Positions 37,478 to 48,661 of a stretch of DNA of 64,000 nucleotides are shown here, piece by piece. Origin of the DNA: Gammaproteobacteria bacterium (GTDB taxonomy: Bacteria > Pseudomonadota > Gammaproteobacteria > Ga0077536). The position numbers were made by a program, and so were the translations under genes. Where the stretch lies: positions 85,501-149,500 of the forward strand of contig JAJFJQ010000046.1 in NCBI GenBank assembly GCA_021773835.1, given 5' to 3'. A model generated the notes under the pieces. The model had not been told where the DNA came from, ran no database searches, and worked only from the letters and a program-made list of their open reading frames with translations. Each line of letters starts with the position of its first letter. Within the stretch, counting starts at the first letter, position 1.

Positions 37478-38281
37478 TCAGTTGCTGACAAAGTGATGCT
37501 CATTGATGCCCAGGTCAAACAGTGTGTCAACCAGCTGATCGGCAATATCGACTGAGGCGATCGGTCCAAGCTGGACGCGATAGATTGCTCCGGTGCCGTT
37601 GCTGGCTTCGTGGATCCGCACTTTTTTGGGTACAAATTGCGCTACCCGTTGCGACAGGCGCTGCGCATTGAGACGATCGTTAAACGCGCCAATTTGAAGA
37701 TATAGGCCGAGGTCGTCCATCGCTGCTTGTGATTTCGCGTCGACTTTCGCCGTAAGAACAGATTGATCTTCATTAATCGCTGTGACTTCTACGAATGCGG
37801 TGCCCTTTTTTGCCAATCCTAGCTTTAATGCGGCAGCATAGGATAGATCGATCACCCGATTTTCGTGGAACGGTCCACGATCATTGACCCTGAGTACGGC
37901 GCTACGACCGTTTTCTAGGTTCGTCACCTTTACGTAAGTGGGTAGCGGCAGGTGCTTATGCGCCGCGGTCATCTGGTACATATCATAGACTTCGCCACTC
38001 GATGTCTTTCGTCCATGAAACTTTTTACCGTACCACGATGCAATTCCGCGCTCCTGAAATCCGTGGCTTGTCTTTAGCGTGTAATAGCGCTTGCCCAAAA
38101 CTTCGTAGGACTCTGGGTTGCCGTAGCGGCTGCGAGGCTCTGCTTTTGGGATTGCATTGACAACCTGCCCGCTTGGAACTTCACTGCCAGGGCCGTCCCG
38201 TTCTAGCATGACACTGCAGCCGCTCGTCAGCACGATGAAGCTGGCCGCCGCCATAATTTTTGCGCTACGAACCAATGCCAT
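37478..38281 (-). CDS. rlpA: Septal-ring lytic transglycosylase RlpA, lipoprotein
   Basis: 267 residues. Lipobox LTSGC with Cys22. The double-psi beta-barrel domain (about residues 78-165) has GIASWYGKKFHGRKTSSGE and VNDRGPFHENRVIDLSYAAA with the catalytic Asp. A C-terminal SPOR domain (about 190-267) binds denuded glycan at the septum. RlpA cleaves glycan strands lacking stem peptides. It starts 4 bases after the mltB stop. Confidence 0.95.
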   Translation of the reverse strand: MALVRSAKIMAAASFIVLTSGCSVMLERDGPGSEVPSGQVVNAIPKAEPRSRYGNPESYEVLGKRYYTLKTSHGFQERGIASWYGKKFHGRKTSSGEVYDMYQMTAAHKHLPLPTYVKVTNLENGRSAVLRVNDRGPFHENRVIDLSYAAALKLGLAKKGTAFVEVTAINEDQSVLTAKVDAKSQAAMDDLGLYLQIGAFNDRLNAQRLSQRVAQFVPKKVRIHEASNGTGAIYRVQLGPIASVDIADQLVDTLFDLGINEHHFVSN

Positions 38282-38285
38282 TCGA

Positions 38286-39293
38286 CTAAGACATCGTTCT
38301 CATGCGGGCGTCGCGTATTGCCTGTGCAAGCTTTACTACCGCCATCGCATATTTTGTACGCGGGTTATAACGCATGATCACATAGAAATTATTTAGCGCG
38401 AGCCAATATTCGGGTGCGACTTCGCCTTCCAACGTAAATAGCGCAGCAAGCGCGTCGCCTGTCTCATCGTTCGCGTTGATCCCAAGGCGACTAAACTCAC
38501 TAATACTACGGTGCGGTTTGACGCTTTCCGACAATAGACCTTGAACGTCAGTGCTGTCGACGACTGCCGCCACCACGATGGACTTATCGCGGTCCCAACC
38601 ATGAGCTTTAAGGTAGTTCGCGACGCTACCAATTGCGTCGATTCGGTCTTGCCAAATATTACGCTCGCCGTCGTTGTTAAAATCAACCGCGAATTTTCTG
38701 TAACTTTCCGGCATAAACTGAGGGATACCCATTGCACCGGCATAGGAACCTGACAAGCTCAACGGATTAAGATTCTGCTCGCGGCTCATTAAAAACAGGT
38801 GCGTCAGCTGCGTACGAAAGTAGGCCATACGCTTCGCATTTTTCTTTGGATAGTGGAAGGCTAACGTGGCCAAGGCATCAACGACACGGTCGCTGCCGAC
38901 AATCCGGCCGTAAGCGGTTTCGACACCGATGATCGCGACAATTATTTCCGCCGGCACGCCATAGACTTCGGTCGCTTGGACTAATGTGTCAGCATTCAGG
39001 TTCCAAAATTTAATGCCCGCATTAATGCGATCTCGGGTGAGAAAATGCTTCTGGTATTCGTACCACGGTTTGGCTTTCTCGGCGGGTCGGGACATTGCCT
39101 TTAAGATCCGATCAGAGCGCTTCGCCTGTTTCAGGGTTTCGGCCAACGCTTGCTTATCGAAATTGTGTTCTTCGACCATTTCAGTGATGAAGGCGTCGAT
39201 CGCTTGCGCGTCTAATTCACCGCCGTGAGCGACCGGGGAGGCGAGCAATAAAATCAAAAAGAGGCCACGAAAATTATTAAACATAAATATCAA
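38286..39293 (-). CDS. mltB: Lytic murein transglycosylase B
   Basis: 335 residues if TTG 39293 is used; it has GGAG five bases upstream. The ATG three codons on (39284) is more orthodox but sits too far from that site. A hydrophobic signal segment (FLILLLASPVAHGG) follows. GVETAYGRIVG contains the catalytic Glu, and SYAGAMGIPQFMPESYRKFAVD the substrate-binding segment. No lipobox Cys is present, so unlike E. coli MltB it seems soluble in the periplasm. It cleaves glycan strands to 1,6-anhydro ends. Confidence 0.94.
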   Translation of the reverse strand: MIFMFNNFRGLFLILLLASPVAHGGELDAQAIDAFITEMVEEHNFDKQALAETLKQAKRSDRILKAMSRPAEKAKPWYEYQKHFLTRDRINAGIKFWNLNADTLVQATEVYGVPAEIIVAIIGVETAYGRIVGSDRVVDALATLAFHYPKKNAKRMAYFRTQLTHLFLMSREQNLNPLSLSGSYAGAMGIPQFMPESYRKFAVDFNNDGERNIWQDRIDAIGSVANYLKAHGWDRDKSIVVAAVVDSTDVQGLLSESVKPHRSISEFSRLGINANDETGDALAALFTLEGEVAPEYWLALNNFYVIMRYNPRTKYAMAVVKLAQAIRDARMRTMS

Positions 39294-39311
39294 TAAAGCT
39301 CCATAAGCTAT

Positions 39312-40406
39312 TCAAGTATCAACGATAAATCGTCTGTGAGTCTGGATCGACATCAGGATACCCAAACCGGCCAAAATAGTCACTAATGAAGTCCCGCCAT
39401 AGCTCACAAGTGGTAAGGGAACGCCTACAACCGGCAGCTGTCCGGTAACCATACCCATATTGACAAAAATGTAGATGAATAAGGTCATGGTTAAACTCGC
39501 CGCCAGTAAGCGACCGAAACTATCCTGGGCGCTCATAGCGATGCTCAGGCCGCGCGCCAGCACCAGCGCATAGGCTGCCAACATGACAATGACGCCAATG
39601 AATCCGAACTCCTCACAATAGACTGCGAAGATGAAATCTGTCGCGCGTTCGGGCAAAAACTCGAGATGCGATTGGGTGCCGTTCAACCAACCCTTTCCAG
39701 AAATGCCGCCGGAGCCAACGGCGATGGTTGCCTGAATGATGTGGTACCCAGTCCCCAACGGGTCCTGCTGTGGGTCGAACAATGTAAGAATTCTCTGGCG
39801 CTGATAGTCGTGGAGTAGAAACCATGCAAGCGGCGCTGCCAGTAATCCGCAGGCGGCGGCTGACAAGATCCAGCGCCAACTTATTCCGGCAAAAAAAAGC
39901 GCGAACAGGCCAGCCGCCATGACTAATAAGGCTGTGCCCAAATCTGGTTGTTCGATGATCAAAAAACCGGGTACCAAAACTAACAGCAGCGCGACAATTG
40001 TCGTTCGCAGGTTTGGCGGCAACACCTTATCAAAAAGAAACCATGCTACTGTGACGGGTACAGCGATTTTCATAATTTCGGAAGGTTGGAACTGGACTAC
40101 CCCCAAGTGCAGCCATCGTTGAGCACCACGCCCCGTGCCGAACATATACACGGCGAGCAACAGACCAATACCAACTAGATAGATAATTGGAGCCCAACGA
40201 GCGAGCCGCGCCGGACTTATTTGCGCAACAAGGAGCATTGTGACAATGCCAATAGACATCCGGATCGATTGGCGCATGACAACATCTATGGATTGATCGG
40301 CCGCGCTATAGAGAACGACAAGACCCAAACCGCACAATATCAACGCGCCGCTTAATAACTGCGGGTCAATGTGGAGCCGAACTAATAGGCCACGTTCGCT
40401 ATCCAC
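39312..40406 (-). CDS. rodA: Peptidoglycan glycosyltransferase RodA
   Basis: 364 residues from GTG 40406, which has GAGG six bases upstream; this start overlaps the end of mrdA by 8 bases. Ten membrane segments are readable, with the SEDS signatures ILIPGFLIIEQPDLGTALLV-like region (LVLVPGFLIIEQPDLGTA, holding the catalytic Asp), GWLNGTQSHLEFLPERATDFIFAV and PLPLVSYGGTSL. RodA polymerises lipid II during side-wall growth with PBP2. GTG at 40430 would be an alternative. Confidence 0.95.
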   Translation of the reverse strand: MDSERGLLVRLHIDPQLLSGALILCGLGLVVLYSAADQSIDVVMRQSIRMSIGIVTMLLVAQISPARLARWAPIIYLVGIGLLLAVYMFGTGRGAQRWLHLGVVQFQPSEIMKIAVPVTVAWFLFDKVLPPNLRTTIVALLLVLVPGFLIIEQPDLGTALLVMAAGLFALFFAGISWRWILSAAACGLLAAPLAWFLLHDYQRQRILTLFDPQQDPLGTGYHIIQATIAVGSGGISGKGWLNGTQSHLEFLPERATDFIFAVYCEEFGFIGVIVMLAAYALVLARGLSIAMSAQDSFGRLLAASLTMTLFIYIFVNMGMVTGQLPVVGVPLPLVSYGGTSLVTILAGLGILMSIQTHRRFIVDT

Positions 40407-42267
40407 TGTCACCCTCGGCGATAACTGCACCCGTCAAGTAGTAGTCGAGAATCGAACGCGCAATTGGTGCGGCGGTTCGACTACCGCTGCCGCCATTCTC
40501 AACCACCACGGCAACCGCAATTTCGGGATTGTCTACGGGAGCAAAAGCGATAAACAATGCGTGATCGCGGAGATGTTTCAATGTTTCATCGTTATCAATC
40601 GTCTCATCTTGTGCGATACCGAATAATTGCGCGGTCCCGGTTTTTCCAGCGAACTGGAAGCTCGCGCCGGCACCGGACCGACGAGCCGTACCGCTCGCAC
40701 CATGCACGACGTCGACCATCCCCTGGATCACCGCGTCCCAGTTTGACGCCTTTGCGAGCTCCAAAGTTGGCCGCTCGTGGATCCCGATTTCGCTTGCAAG
40801 CTGAGCCATCGGGTCTTCAATTTGCCCCACCACATGTGGCGCAAATCGCGCACCGCGATTCGCCAAGGTCGCCGTTGCGTCGGCCAGTTGCAGCGGTGAG
40901 GTCAGCATAAAGCCCTGACCAATTCCGGTGATTAATGTCTCGCCGGGATACCACGGCAATGACCGCGCGCGTCGTTTCCATTCGGCCGACGGTAAGAGGC
41001 CTCCGGTTTCTCCCGGTAAATCGATCCCAGTGGGTCGACCTAAACCGAATTTCGACAACATTGAGTGGATTCGTGCGATACCGAGGTCACGCGCAAGCGC
41101 GTAATAGTAGACATCACACGACTCCGCAATTGAACGCGTAAGGTCAACCTGACCATGGCCGCGCTTTAGCCAGTCCCTGTATCTATGGTCATCTCCTTCG
41201 AGGCTGAACCAACCCGGGCACCAAGTTTCGTCATCGCTGTGCCGAATACTGTGCTCGAGACCAGCGAGAGCGACCATGGGTTTTACTGTTGACCCTGGTG
41301 GATATTGGGCCTGTAGCGCCCGATTAAACAATGGCCTGTCGCTGGACTCACGAAGTTCACTATAGCGTTCCGTACTGATCCCGTTGACGAACAGATTCGG
41401 ATCAAAACTCGGCTTGCTAACAAAGGCCAAAATTTCACCCGTTGCCGGATCGATTGCCACGATCGCACCATTGTTATCTGCCAAGGCCTGATCGGCTATC
41501 TGCTGGAGTTCTGCATCCAGGGTAAGGTAGATATCGTGGCCTGGGACCGGCGGCACCCGAGTGACAATACGCAATACGCGGCCCTGCGCATTTACCTCGA
41601 CCTGTTGATAACCAACGGTCCCGTGCAAGACGCCTTCACGCGCCTTCTCTACCCCAACTTTTCCAATATGCGTCGACCCGCGGTATGCAGTCGCGTCCAA
41701 ATCCCTCTGCTCGTTTTCGTTTATTCGACCCACATAGCCTATTACGTGGGCCATCTCGGCTTCCTTAGGGTAGTAGCGTGCTAATCGAGCTGCGATATTG
41801 AAACCTGGGAAGCGATGCCGATTAACCGAAAATAGCGCAACCTGACGTTCGTCTAACCCAGTTTTGACAACGACGGGATCGAAACCGCGAGCGCGCTCCC
41901 AGGCCTTGATAATACGTTGTGTCTCGTCATCCTCAAGCTGAAGTAAATTCGCTACTTCGCCGAGTGCCGATGGCACGTCCTTAACCCGCTCGGGCACCAT
42001 TTCCAATGAAAACGAAGGCCTATTTTCCGCTAAAATTTGGCCGTCGCGGCTGTAGATCAGACCCCGCGTCGGAGGGATCGGTAGGACCTTTAACCGGTTG
42101 TCCTGAGAGAGTGTCGTGAAATGTCTATGCTCGATAATTTGAAGATAGGCCAGGCGGCCAATCACCGTGCATATCAATACAACCATCATTGCTATCGCGG
42201 CCCAGATCCGTGCCTGGAAAATACGCAACTCACGATTAGGATCTTTCAGGGTGGGTAATTTCTGCAT
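40399..42267 (-). CDS. mrdA: Penicillin-binding protein 2 (elongasome transpeptidase)
   Basis: 622 residues. One membrane anchor (about 20-44), then the dimerisation domain with RGLIYSRDGQILAENRPSFSLEMVPE. The transpeptidase domain has PGSTVKP (Ser326, Lys329), SCD in IAESCDVYYYALA, and KTG in FAGKTGTAQ. It cross-links new glycan made by RodA along the side wall. The gene follows mreD by 30 bases on the minus strand. Confidence 0.97.
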   Translation of the reverse strand: MQKLPTLKDPNRELRIFQARIWAAIAMMVVLICTVIGRLAYLQIIEHRHFTTLSQDNRLKVLPIPPTRGLIYSRDGQILAENRPSFSLEMVPERVKDVPSALGEVANLLQLEDDETQRIIKAWERARGFDPVVVKTGLDERQVALFSVNRHRFPGFNIAARLARYYPKEAEMAHVIGYVGRINENEQRDLDATAYRGSTHIGKVGVEKAREGVLHGTVGYQQVEVNAQGRVLRIVTRVPPVPGHDIYLTLDAELQQIADQALADNNGAIVAIDPATGEILAFVSKPSFDPNLFVNGISTERYSELRESSDRPLFNRALQAQYPPGSTVKPMVALAGLEHSIRHSDDETWCPGWFSLEGDDHRYRDWLKRGHGQVDLTRSIAESCDVYYYALARDLGIARIHSMLSKFGLGRPTGIDLPGETGGLLPSAEWKRRARSLPWYPGETLITGIGQGFMLTSPLQLADATATLANRGARFAPHVVGQIEDPMAQLASEIGIHERPTLELAKASNWDAVIQGMVDVVHGASGTARRSGAGASFQFAGKTGTAQLFGIAQDETIDNDETLKHLRDHALFIAFAPVDNPEIAVAVVVENGGSGSRTAAPIARSILDYYLTGAVIAEGDSG

Positions 42268-42297
42268 TGCGCCTTCTACCGCATTGGTAGATTTAAA

Positions 42298-42783
42298 TCA
42301 TGCAACAGACGTTTTCCGACGAAAATCTCGCAGCACGACAAAAATCCACGGCCACAGTAAGGCACTTGTTATAGCCGCCAATAAATAATCGTATCCGTAA
42401 TGCATCGATCCCAGAAGATTATAAATCAGCAACATCGACGAGGAATAAATGAAAATGAGTGAGCCAATAACCAAAGCCTGGCGAAACAACGGATAAACTC
42501 GGATCTGTTGGTGATAGATAACGATGAAATAGGCTATCGTTGCTAATCCGAATGCATGCTGGCCAAGCAATGAACCGTGCATCACATCTAATAAGAGGCC
42601 AACAATCCACGCAATGACGACACCGACACGCTGAGGCAGCGCGAGACACCAATAGGCCAATACCAAAGCAACCCAAGCCGGGCGCCACGACACCGCCCAA
42701 TCGGGCAAGGGTAGCGCGGTCAACATAAACGCAACGATAAAACTCGCCGCGATCGCCCACGTGCCACGTGAGCCAAATTTCAT
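42298..42783 (-). CDS. mreD: Rod-shape protein MreD
   Basis: 161 residues with five or six membrane segments (WAIAASFIVAFMLTALPL, VALVLAYWCLALP, GVVIAWIVGLLLDVMHGSLLG, ATIAYFIVIYH). The motif GLLLDVMHGSLLGQHAFG is the MreD hallmark. It links MreC with the PBP2-RodA enzymes. Its start overlaps the mreC stop by 4 bases, indicating coupling. Confidence 0.95.
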   Translation of the reverse strand: MKFGSRGTWAIAASFIVAFMLTALPLPDWAVSWRPAWVALVLAYWCLALPQRVGVVIAWIVGLLLDVMHGSLLGQHAFGLATIAYFIVIYHQQIRVYPLFRQALVIGSLIFIYSSSMLLIYNLLGSMHYGYDYLLAAITSALLWPWIFVVLRDFRRKTSVA

Positions 42784-43652
42784 TGCACGGGATCCGACGT
42801 CATAGCGCTGACCTGCTCGATTTCCTCATCCTTCGGCTCAGGCCACACGAGCAACACTTCTCGGGCACGGCTTACCTCGGCGCTTGGCGTGACGACAATT
42901 CGGGCAAACGGTTCGCCATGGTCGATTTCAACCGCGGTGACTTCGCCCACCGGATAGCCGGCTGGGAAGCGCCCACCCAAACCGGAAGTTACCACTAGAT
43001 CGCCCACCTTTACGTCGGCGTTGGTCGGAATGAAGGACAATTGCAATTCGTCAATACCATTCGTACCAACTGATATGGCGCGCAGGCCAGTGCGATTGAT
43101 TTGTACCGGCGCGGCATGCTCGATATCGGTGATCAGAAGCGCCGTACTCGTGAATGGTCCGGTTTGAATGATTTGTCCAAGTACACCGTAAGCATCGACG
43201 ATCGGCTGACCAACATAGGCACCGTGGCGGCTACCCTTATCGATTACGATTTGGCGCGCCGATGGAGATGTTTCTATTGCCAATACATCTGCACCAACAA
43301 CGGTCTCTCCGAATTCCGTGGAGGATTCCAACAACTTCCGTAAGCGAACATTTTCGTGCAGTAAGGCAGCGTATTTCTGCGTTCGGGAGAGCAAGACCCT
43401 ATTTTGTTCACGCAATCGTTCGTTGTTGGCCACAAGCTCCTGGTGCGATTGGACGCGCTTGGAAAGTGCTCCAATTGCGCTGATTGGCGTGTTCACTGCG
43501 TATTGCAATGGAAAAATCATCACCGACAATCCGGACCGTATTGCCGCCAGATGTTGGTGTTGGTGATCAATCGATATCAGTAGGAAAGACAGTATGACGC
43601 AGCTGATCAAGCGTGAGGTAGGTGATGGCGTATCGGAAAATAGGGGTTTAAT
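42780..43652 (-). CDS. mreC: Rod-shape protein MreC, apparent ATT start
   Basis: 290 residues if read from ATT 43652. That codon is followed by KPLFSDTPSP, matching the MKPxFS start of MreC proteins, and has AGGGGT seven bases upstream. No ATG/GTG/TTG exists between the in-frame TAG five codons upstream and TTG 43610, which has no ribosome binding site and would drop the conserved N-terminal tail. After the membrane segment (ISCVILSFLLISI) come a coiled coil (QSHQELVANNERLREQNRVLL) and the two-barrel periplasmic part with VIDKGSRHGAYVGQPIV and VTSGLGGRFPAGYPVG. A sequencing error (ATG to ATT) is the alternative. Confidence 0.92.
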   Translation of the reverse strand: MKPLFSDTPSPTSRLISCVILSFLLISIDHQHQHLAAIRSGLSVMIFPLQYAVNTPISAIGALSKRVQSHQELVANNERLREQNRVLLSRTQKYAALLHENVRLRKLLESSTEFGETVVGADVLAIETSPSARQIVIDKGSRHGAYVGQPIVDAYGVLGQIIQTGPFTSTALLITDIEHAAPVQINRTGLRAISVGTNGIDELQLSFIPTNADVKVGDLVVTSGLGGRFPAGYPVGEVTAVEIDHGEPFARIVVTPSAEVSRAREVLLVWPEPKDEEIEQVSAMTSDPVQ

Positions 43653-43828
43653 CGTCTTACCCCTAAGCTAAGTCCAATTGAAAGTCGGCGGCACGATGAA
43701 TCCAGCGAAAATATGCCGAGAGGATCGTCCAGCAGTCAGAAAACCGGCTCTCGCTACCGGAAAGATGAGCATTTCGGAGCCATATTTTTACACATCATTG
43801 GCAAACCCATGCATATTTTCGGCTGGAG

Positions 43829-44887
<1,059 letters not shown>

Positions 44888-45148
44888 TCAGATTCAACGC
44901 AGTCAGCCGGTGGCTGCGCCGATGACTGCAGCGTACCGGTGTATTGGGCCGGTAGATCCGGAGTCTTCATGGTACACTTTGAACGCGATCCGGGGCGAAA
45001 TAGTTTCATTCGAACATCTGGGTTTGGCGCGATTGAGTTTGCTTTGAGTGCACCGGATAACGCGTCGTAATTTAACAGTGCTAGTGCAATTCGGCAAGCG
45101 AGCGAGGTTGCGTGTTTTCCTTCCATTTCAATAGCTAACGGGTACCAA

Positions 45149-45436
45149 ATGGCAATTAGTGACGACGAAGTGAGCGCTATCGCGCGCCTTGCACGGCTCG
45201 AAATCAAGGAACAAGACCTGGCAGCCGTAGGTGCCGGACTCGGCCGGGTCCTGGAATTCGTCCGGCAAATGGATGCCATCGACACCACAAATATAGAACC
45301 ACTTGCACACCCGCTAGAATTAGCAGCGCACCGGCGCGCTGACGAGGTGCTCGAACCAGATTTGCGAGACGTCTATCAGCTTGGGGCACCACAGGTTCAA
45401 AATGCGCTGTATTTAGTCCCGAAAGTCATAGAATAA
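45149..45436 (+). CDS. gatC: Asp/Glu-tRNA amidotransferase subunit C
   Basis: 95 residues. ISDDEVSAIARLARLEI is the standard GatC opening, and the C-terminal HRRADEVLEPDLRDVYQLGAPQVQNALYLVPKVIE wraps GatA in the complex. First gene of gatCAB, 9 bases before gatA. The divergent neighbour is mreB. Confidence 0.96.
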   Translation: MAISDDEVSAIARLARLEIKEQDLAAVGAGLGRVLEFVRQMDAIDTTNIEPLAHPLELAAHRRADEVLEPDLRDVYQLGAPQVQNALYLVPKVIE

Positions 45437-45445
45437 AACCGTCAG

Positions 45446-46915
45446 ATGTCATCATACCCGGAGACCGTCGCAGGAATTGCGACTGCGCTCGCAAAGGGCG
45501 AGTTTTCCAGTGTCGAAATCACCCGTCACTATTTGGATCGAATTGCCGCGCACGATAGCCGTCTGAACAGTTACATTACTGTGTGCGAAGAGCATTCGCT
45601 CAATCAAGCGGCCGCCGCCGACGCCATGCTGAAAAGCAAAGATGCGGGTCCGCTGACCGGCGTGCCTTATGCACACAAAGATATCTTCTGCACTAAAGGT
45701 ATCAAAACGTCATGCGGGTCGCGCATGCTGGACAACTTCGTTGCGCCCTATTCCGCCACTGTGTCTGAACGATTGGATGCGGCATCAATGGTCCTGTTGG
45801 GTAAAACTAACATGGATGAATTTGCAATGGGTTCGTCGAATGAAACGAGCTATTTTGGGCCGGTAACAAACCCATGGCGTGAGGGCGCGGTCCCGGGCGG
45901 TTCGTCCGGGGGATCGGCGGCCGCCGTTGCGGCCCGTTTAGCGCCGGGTGCTACAGGTACCGACACCGGCGGTTCTATACGCCAACCTGCTGCCCTATGC
46001 GGCATTAGCGGACTCAAGCCCACCTACGGCCGCGTATCGCGCTTTGGCTTGATTGCCTTTGCATCAAGCCTCGATCAGGGCGGCCCGATGGCAACGACCG
46101 CCGAGGATCTGGCCTTGCTGCTGAACGTCATGGCGGGATTCGACAACAAAGACTCAACGTCTGTCGATCGACCGGATGAGGATTACACGAGATCCCTACG
46201 CGAACCCGCCGCCGGCTTGCGTGTCGGTATTCCAAAACAGTTTTTTAGCGCAGACCTCGACGCCGATGTTGCCGCGCCAATACGCTCGGCGATATCAGAG
46301 CTTGAGACGATGGGTGCAATATGTACGGAGATCGATCTCAAGCATATGGATCTATCGATCCCGGCTTACTATGTGATCTCCTCGGCAGAATGCTCGTCAA
46401 ACCTTTCGCGCTACGATGGCGTGCGCTTCGGACATCGATGTGATGACCCTCGTGACATAGAAGACATGTATCGTCGATCCAGAAGTGAGGGATTCGGCGT
46501 TGAAACACAAAGACGCATTCTGGTCGGAACCTACGCGCTATCGTCCGGTTACTACGACGCCTATTATCAGAAGGCGCAACAGATCAGGCGCTTGATCCGG
46601 GACGAATTTAAGAATGCTCTAGAAAACGTGGATGCCATCCTAGGTCCCACATCGCCAACGACCGCGTTTACTATGGGGCAGAAATCGGACGATCCCGTTG
46701 CGATGTATTTGTCCGACATTTATACGACCGCGGTTAACCTCGCGGGGCTCCCGGCAATATCCATACCGGTCGGATTCGCAGACGGCCTGCCGGTCGGGAT
46801 GCAGCTGATTGGAAATTATTTTGCAGAGGCGAAGCTACTGCAAATTGCACACCAATATCAAAACGTAACTGATTGGCACCAGCATTCGCCATCGCTAGAT
46901 GACGGCATCGAATAA
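45446..46915 (+). CDS. gatA: Asp/Glu-tRNA amidotransferase subunit A
   Basis: 489 residues of the amidase-signature family with the full Ser-cisSer-Lys triad: Lys78 in YAHKDIF, Ser153/154 in [10 protein letters not shown], and Ser177 in [12 protein letters not shown]. GatA frees ammonia from glutamine and channels it to GatB. Its stop lies inside the start of gatB (17-base overlap). Confidence 0.98.
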   Translation: MSSYPETVAGIATALAKGEFSSVEITRHYLDRIAAHDSRLNSYITVCEEHSLNQAAAADAMLKSKDAGPLTGVPYAHKDIFCTKGIKTSCGSRMLDNFVAPYSATVSERLDAASMVLLGKTNMDEFAMGSSNETSYFGPVTNPWREGAVPGGSSGGSAAAVAARLAPGATGTDTGGSIRQPAALCGISGLKPTYGRVSRFGLIAFASSLDQGGPMATTAEDLALLLNVMAGFDNKDSTSVDRPDEDYTRSLREPAAGLRVGIPKQFFSADLDADVAAPIRSAISELETMGAICTEIDLKHMDLSIPAYYVISSAECSSNLSRYDGVRFGHRCDDPRDIEDMYRRSRSEGFGVETQRRILVGTYALSSGYYDAYYQKAQQIRRLIRDEFKNALENVDAILGPTSPTTAFTMGQKSDDPVAMYLSDIYTTAVNLAGLPAISIPVGFADGLPVGMQLIGNYFAEAKLLQIAHQYQNVTDWHQHSPSLDDGIE

Positions 46916-48353
46916 AATGGAATGGCAACCGGTCATTGGGCTTGAAATCCACTCGCAGCTCGCCACAGCGAGCAAAATATTTTCCGCTGCATCAACTGGC
47001 TATGGTGCCGAGCCCAACACTCAAGCCTCGGCGGTAGACCTTGGACTGCCGGGCGTACTTCCCGTATTAAATGAGAAAGTGGTCGAGATGGCCGTTCTGT
47101 TCGGCTTGGCGATTGGAGCGACAATCTCAAATGCGTCGATATTTGCCCGCAAGAACTACTTCTATCCCGATCTACCAAAGGGTTACCAAATTAGCCAATA
47201 CGAGGAACCGATCGTTGCCGGCGGCCGCATTGAGATCCGGCTACCCGATGATCATATAAAGATCATTGACGTCACTCGAGCCCATCTTGAAGAGGATGCT
47301 GGAAAATCAGTTCACGAAGATTTTGATCGCTCGACTGGGATCGATCTCAACCGCGCCGGTACGCCGCTATTGGAAATCGTATCAGAGCCGCAGATGCACT
47401 CCGCAGCGGAAGCGGTTGCCTACATGCGAGCCATGCATCAACTCGTTCGCTATCTCGGGATCTGCGATGGGAATATGCAGGAAGGCTCATTTCGCTGCGA
47501 TGCGAATGTTTCGGTTCGACCGCTCGGAGAATCGACGCTTGGGACTCGAACTGAGATTAAGAATTTAAATTCATTTCGATTCGTTGAACGGGCGATTCAA
47601 TTCGAAATAGATCGTCAAATCGAGGTCATCGAAAATGGCGGACAGATTCATCAAGTAACCATGCTCTATGATGCCGATCGACATGAGACACGGACGATGC
47701 GCAGCAAAGAAGACGCGCACGATTATCGTTACTTCCCTGATCCGGATCTGCTGCCAATAGAGATCACAGATGACTATATTCAGTCCATGGCCAACTCACT
47801 GCCGGAATTGCCCGCGCAAAAACGAAAGCGGTTCGTCGACGAATACGCACTAACGTCCAAGGATGCAGAGATTTTGTGCGAGGACCGCGGGATCGCAGAT
47901 TATTTCGAACAAGCAACCGCAGCGTCGTCGGGAAATCCGCGTCTCTGCGCAAATTGGATCACTGGAGAGCTATTTGCGGCGCTCAATGCGTCGAACCTCC
48001 AAATAGAGGCTTCGCCAGTTGGACCCGCCGCACTTGGCGTGCTTGTATCGCGCATAGCGGACAACACTATTTCAGGGAAAATCGCTAAGCAAATTTTTGA
48101 AACGATGTGGGAGACGGGCCAGGATCCAGACGACGTAATAGCCGAACAAGGCCTACAGCAAGTTACAGACGATTCTGCAATCGCGAACCTTGTCGAGCAG
48201 GTATTAAACGATAACCCCGATCAGATTGAACAATATCGAGCTGGCAAGGACAAGGTGTTTGGATTTTTCGTCGGGCAAGTGATGAAACTCTCACAAGGTA
48301 AAGCCAACCCTAAGCAAGTCAACAAATTGTTAAAGGCGCGTCTAGACAACTAA
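46899..48353 (+). CDS. gatB: Asp/Glu-tRNA amidotransferase subunit B
   Basis: 484 residues. [21 protein letters not shown] begins the kinase-like amidotransferase domain. [14 protein letters not shown] and [16 protein letters not shown] are active-site motifs, and the C-terminal third is the helical tail that reads tRNA ([31 protein letters not shown]). It activates misacylated Glu-tRNA(Gln) or Asp-tRNA(Asn) with ATP. The cell probably lacks either AsnRS or GlnRS, which cannot be judged from this window. ATG 46917 is an alternative start. Confidence 0.97.
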   Translation: MTASNKMEWQPVIGLEIHSQLATASKIFSAASTGYGAEPNTQASAVDLGLPGVLPVLNEKVVEMAVLFGLAIGATISNASIFARKNYFYPDLPKGYQISQYEEPIVAGGRIEIRLPDDHIKIIDVTRAHLEEDAGKSVHEDFDRSTGIDLNRAGTPLLEIVSEPQMHSAAEAVAYMRAMHQLVRYLGICDGNMQEGSFRCDANVSVRPLGESTLGTRTEIKNLNSFRFVERAIQFEIDRQIEVIENGGQIHQVTMLYDADRHETRTMRSKEDAHDYRYFPDPDLLPIEITDDYIQSMANSLPELPAQKRKRFVDEYALTSKDAEILCEDRGIADYFEQATAASSGNPRLCANWITGELFAALNASNLQIEASPVGPAALGVLVSRIADNTISGKIAKQIFETMWETGQDPDDVIAEQGLQQVTDDSAIANLVEQVLNDNPDQIEQYRAGKDKVFGFFVGQVMKLSQGKANPKQVNKLLKARLDN

Positions 48354-48578
48354 TTGAGTCGTAAAAGCTGAGACTTGCTCTCTCAAACGTCGAATTTTCG
48401 ATTCGACCTCATCAGATAGTAATTCGAAACTTCCTACACGCCGTGACGGGCGGTCACGGCTCGCGGACGTAGGTCCGTGGCGCCGACATGTCCACAAGCG
48501 CTGCTCACTCAGCTCCCTCAAAACAGACACTTATGGCACGAAACGCCTAATAGCACGCGAATCAAGAGAGTAGAATAT
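48354..48578. other. Gap after gatB with three tandem small hairpins
   Basis: No protein gene is recognised. Perfect short inverted repeats follow one another: GTCGAAT/ATTCGAC (48389-48407), GCCGTGAC/GTCACGGC (48440-48460) and CGGAC/GTCCG (about 48464-48477). None has a T-run, so they may slow transcription or stabilise the gatCAB mRNA rather than act as a classic terminator. They mark the left edge of the repeat-bearing island. Confidence 0.5.
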
Positions 48579-48640
48579 AGGGGGCAGACAACGTTATATC
48601 TTCTGGGGATCCGGGGAACGGTGGTCTGCCCCCTGTTTCC
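48579..48640. repeat. Palindromic repeat, copy 1
   Basis: AGGGGGCAGAC (48579-48589) is the exact reverse complement of GTCTGCCCCCT (48624-48634). Between them lies TATCTTCTGGGG, shared with the other two copies, and a GTTTCC tail follows. It sits 22 bases upstream of a small membrane-protein gene. Layout is that of REP-type or non-autonomous mobile elements. Confidence 0.8.
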
Positions 48641-48661
48641 GGCGACAAGAGAGCTGAAAAA

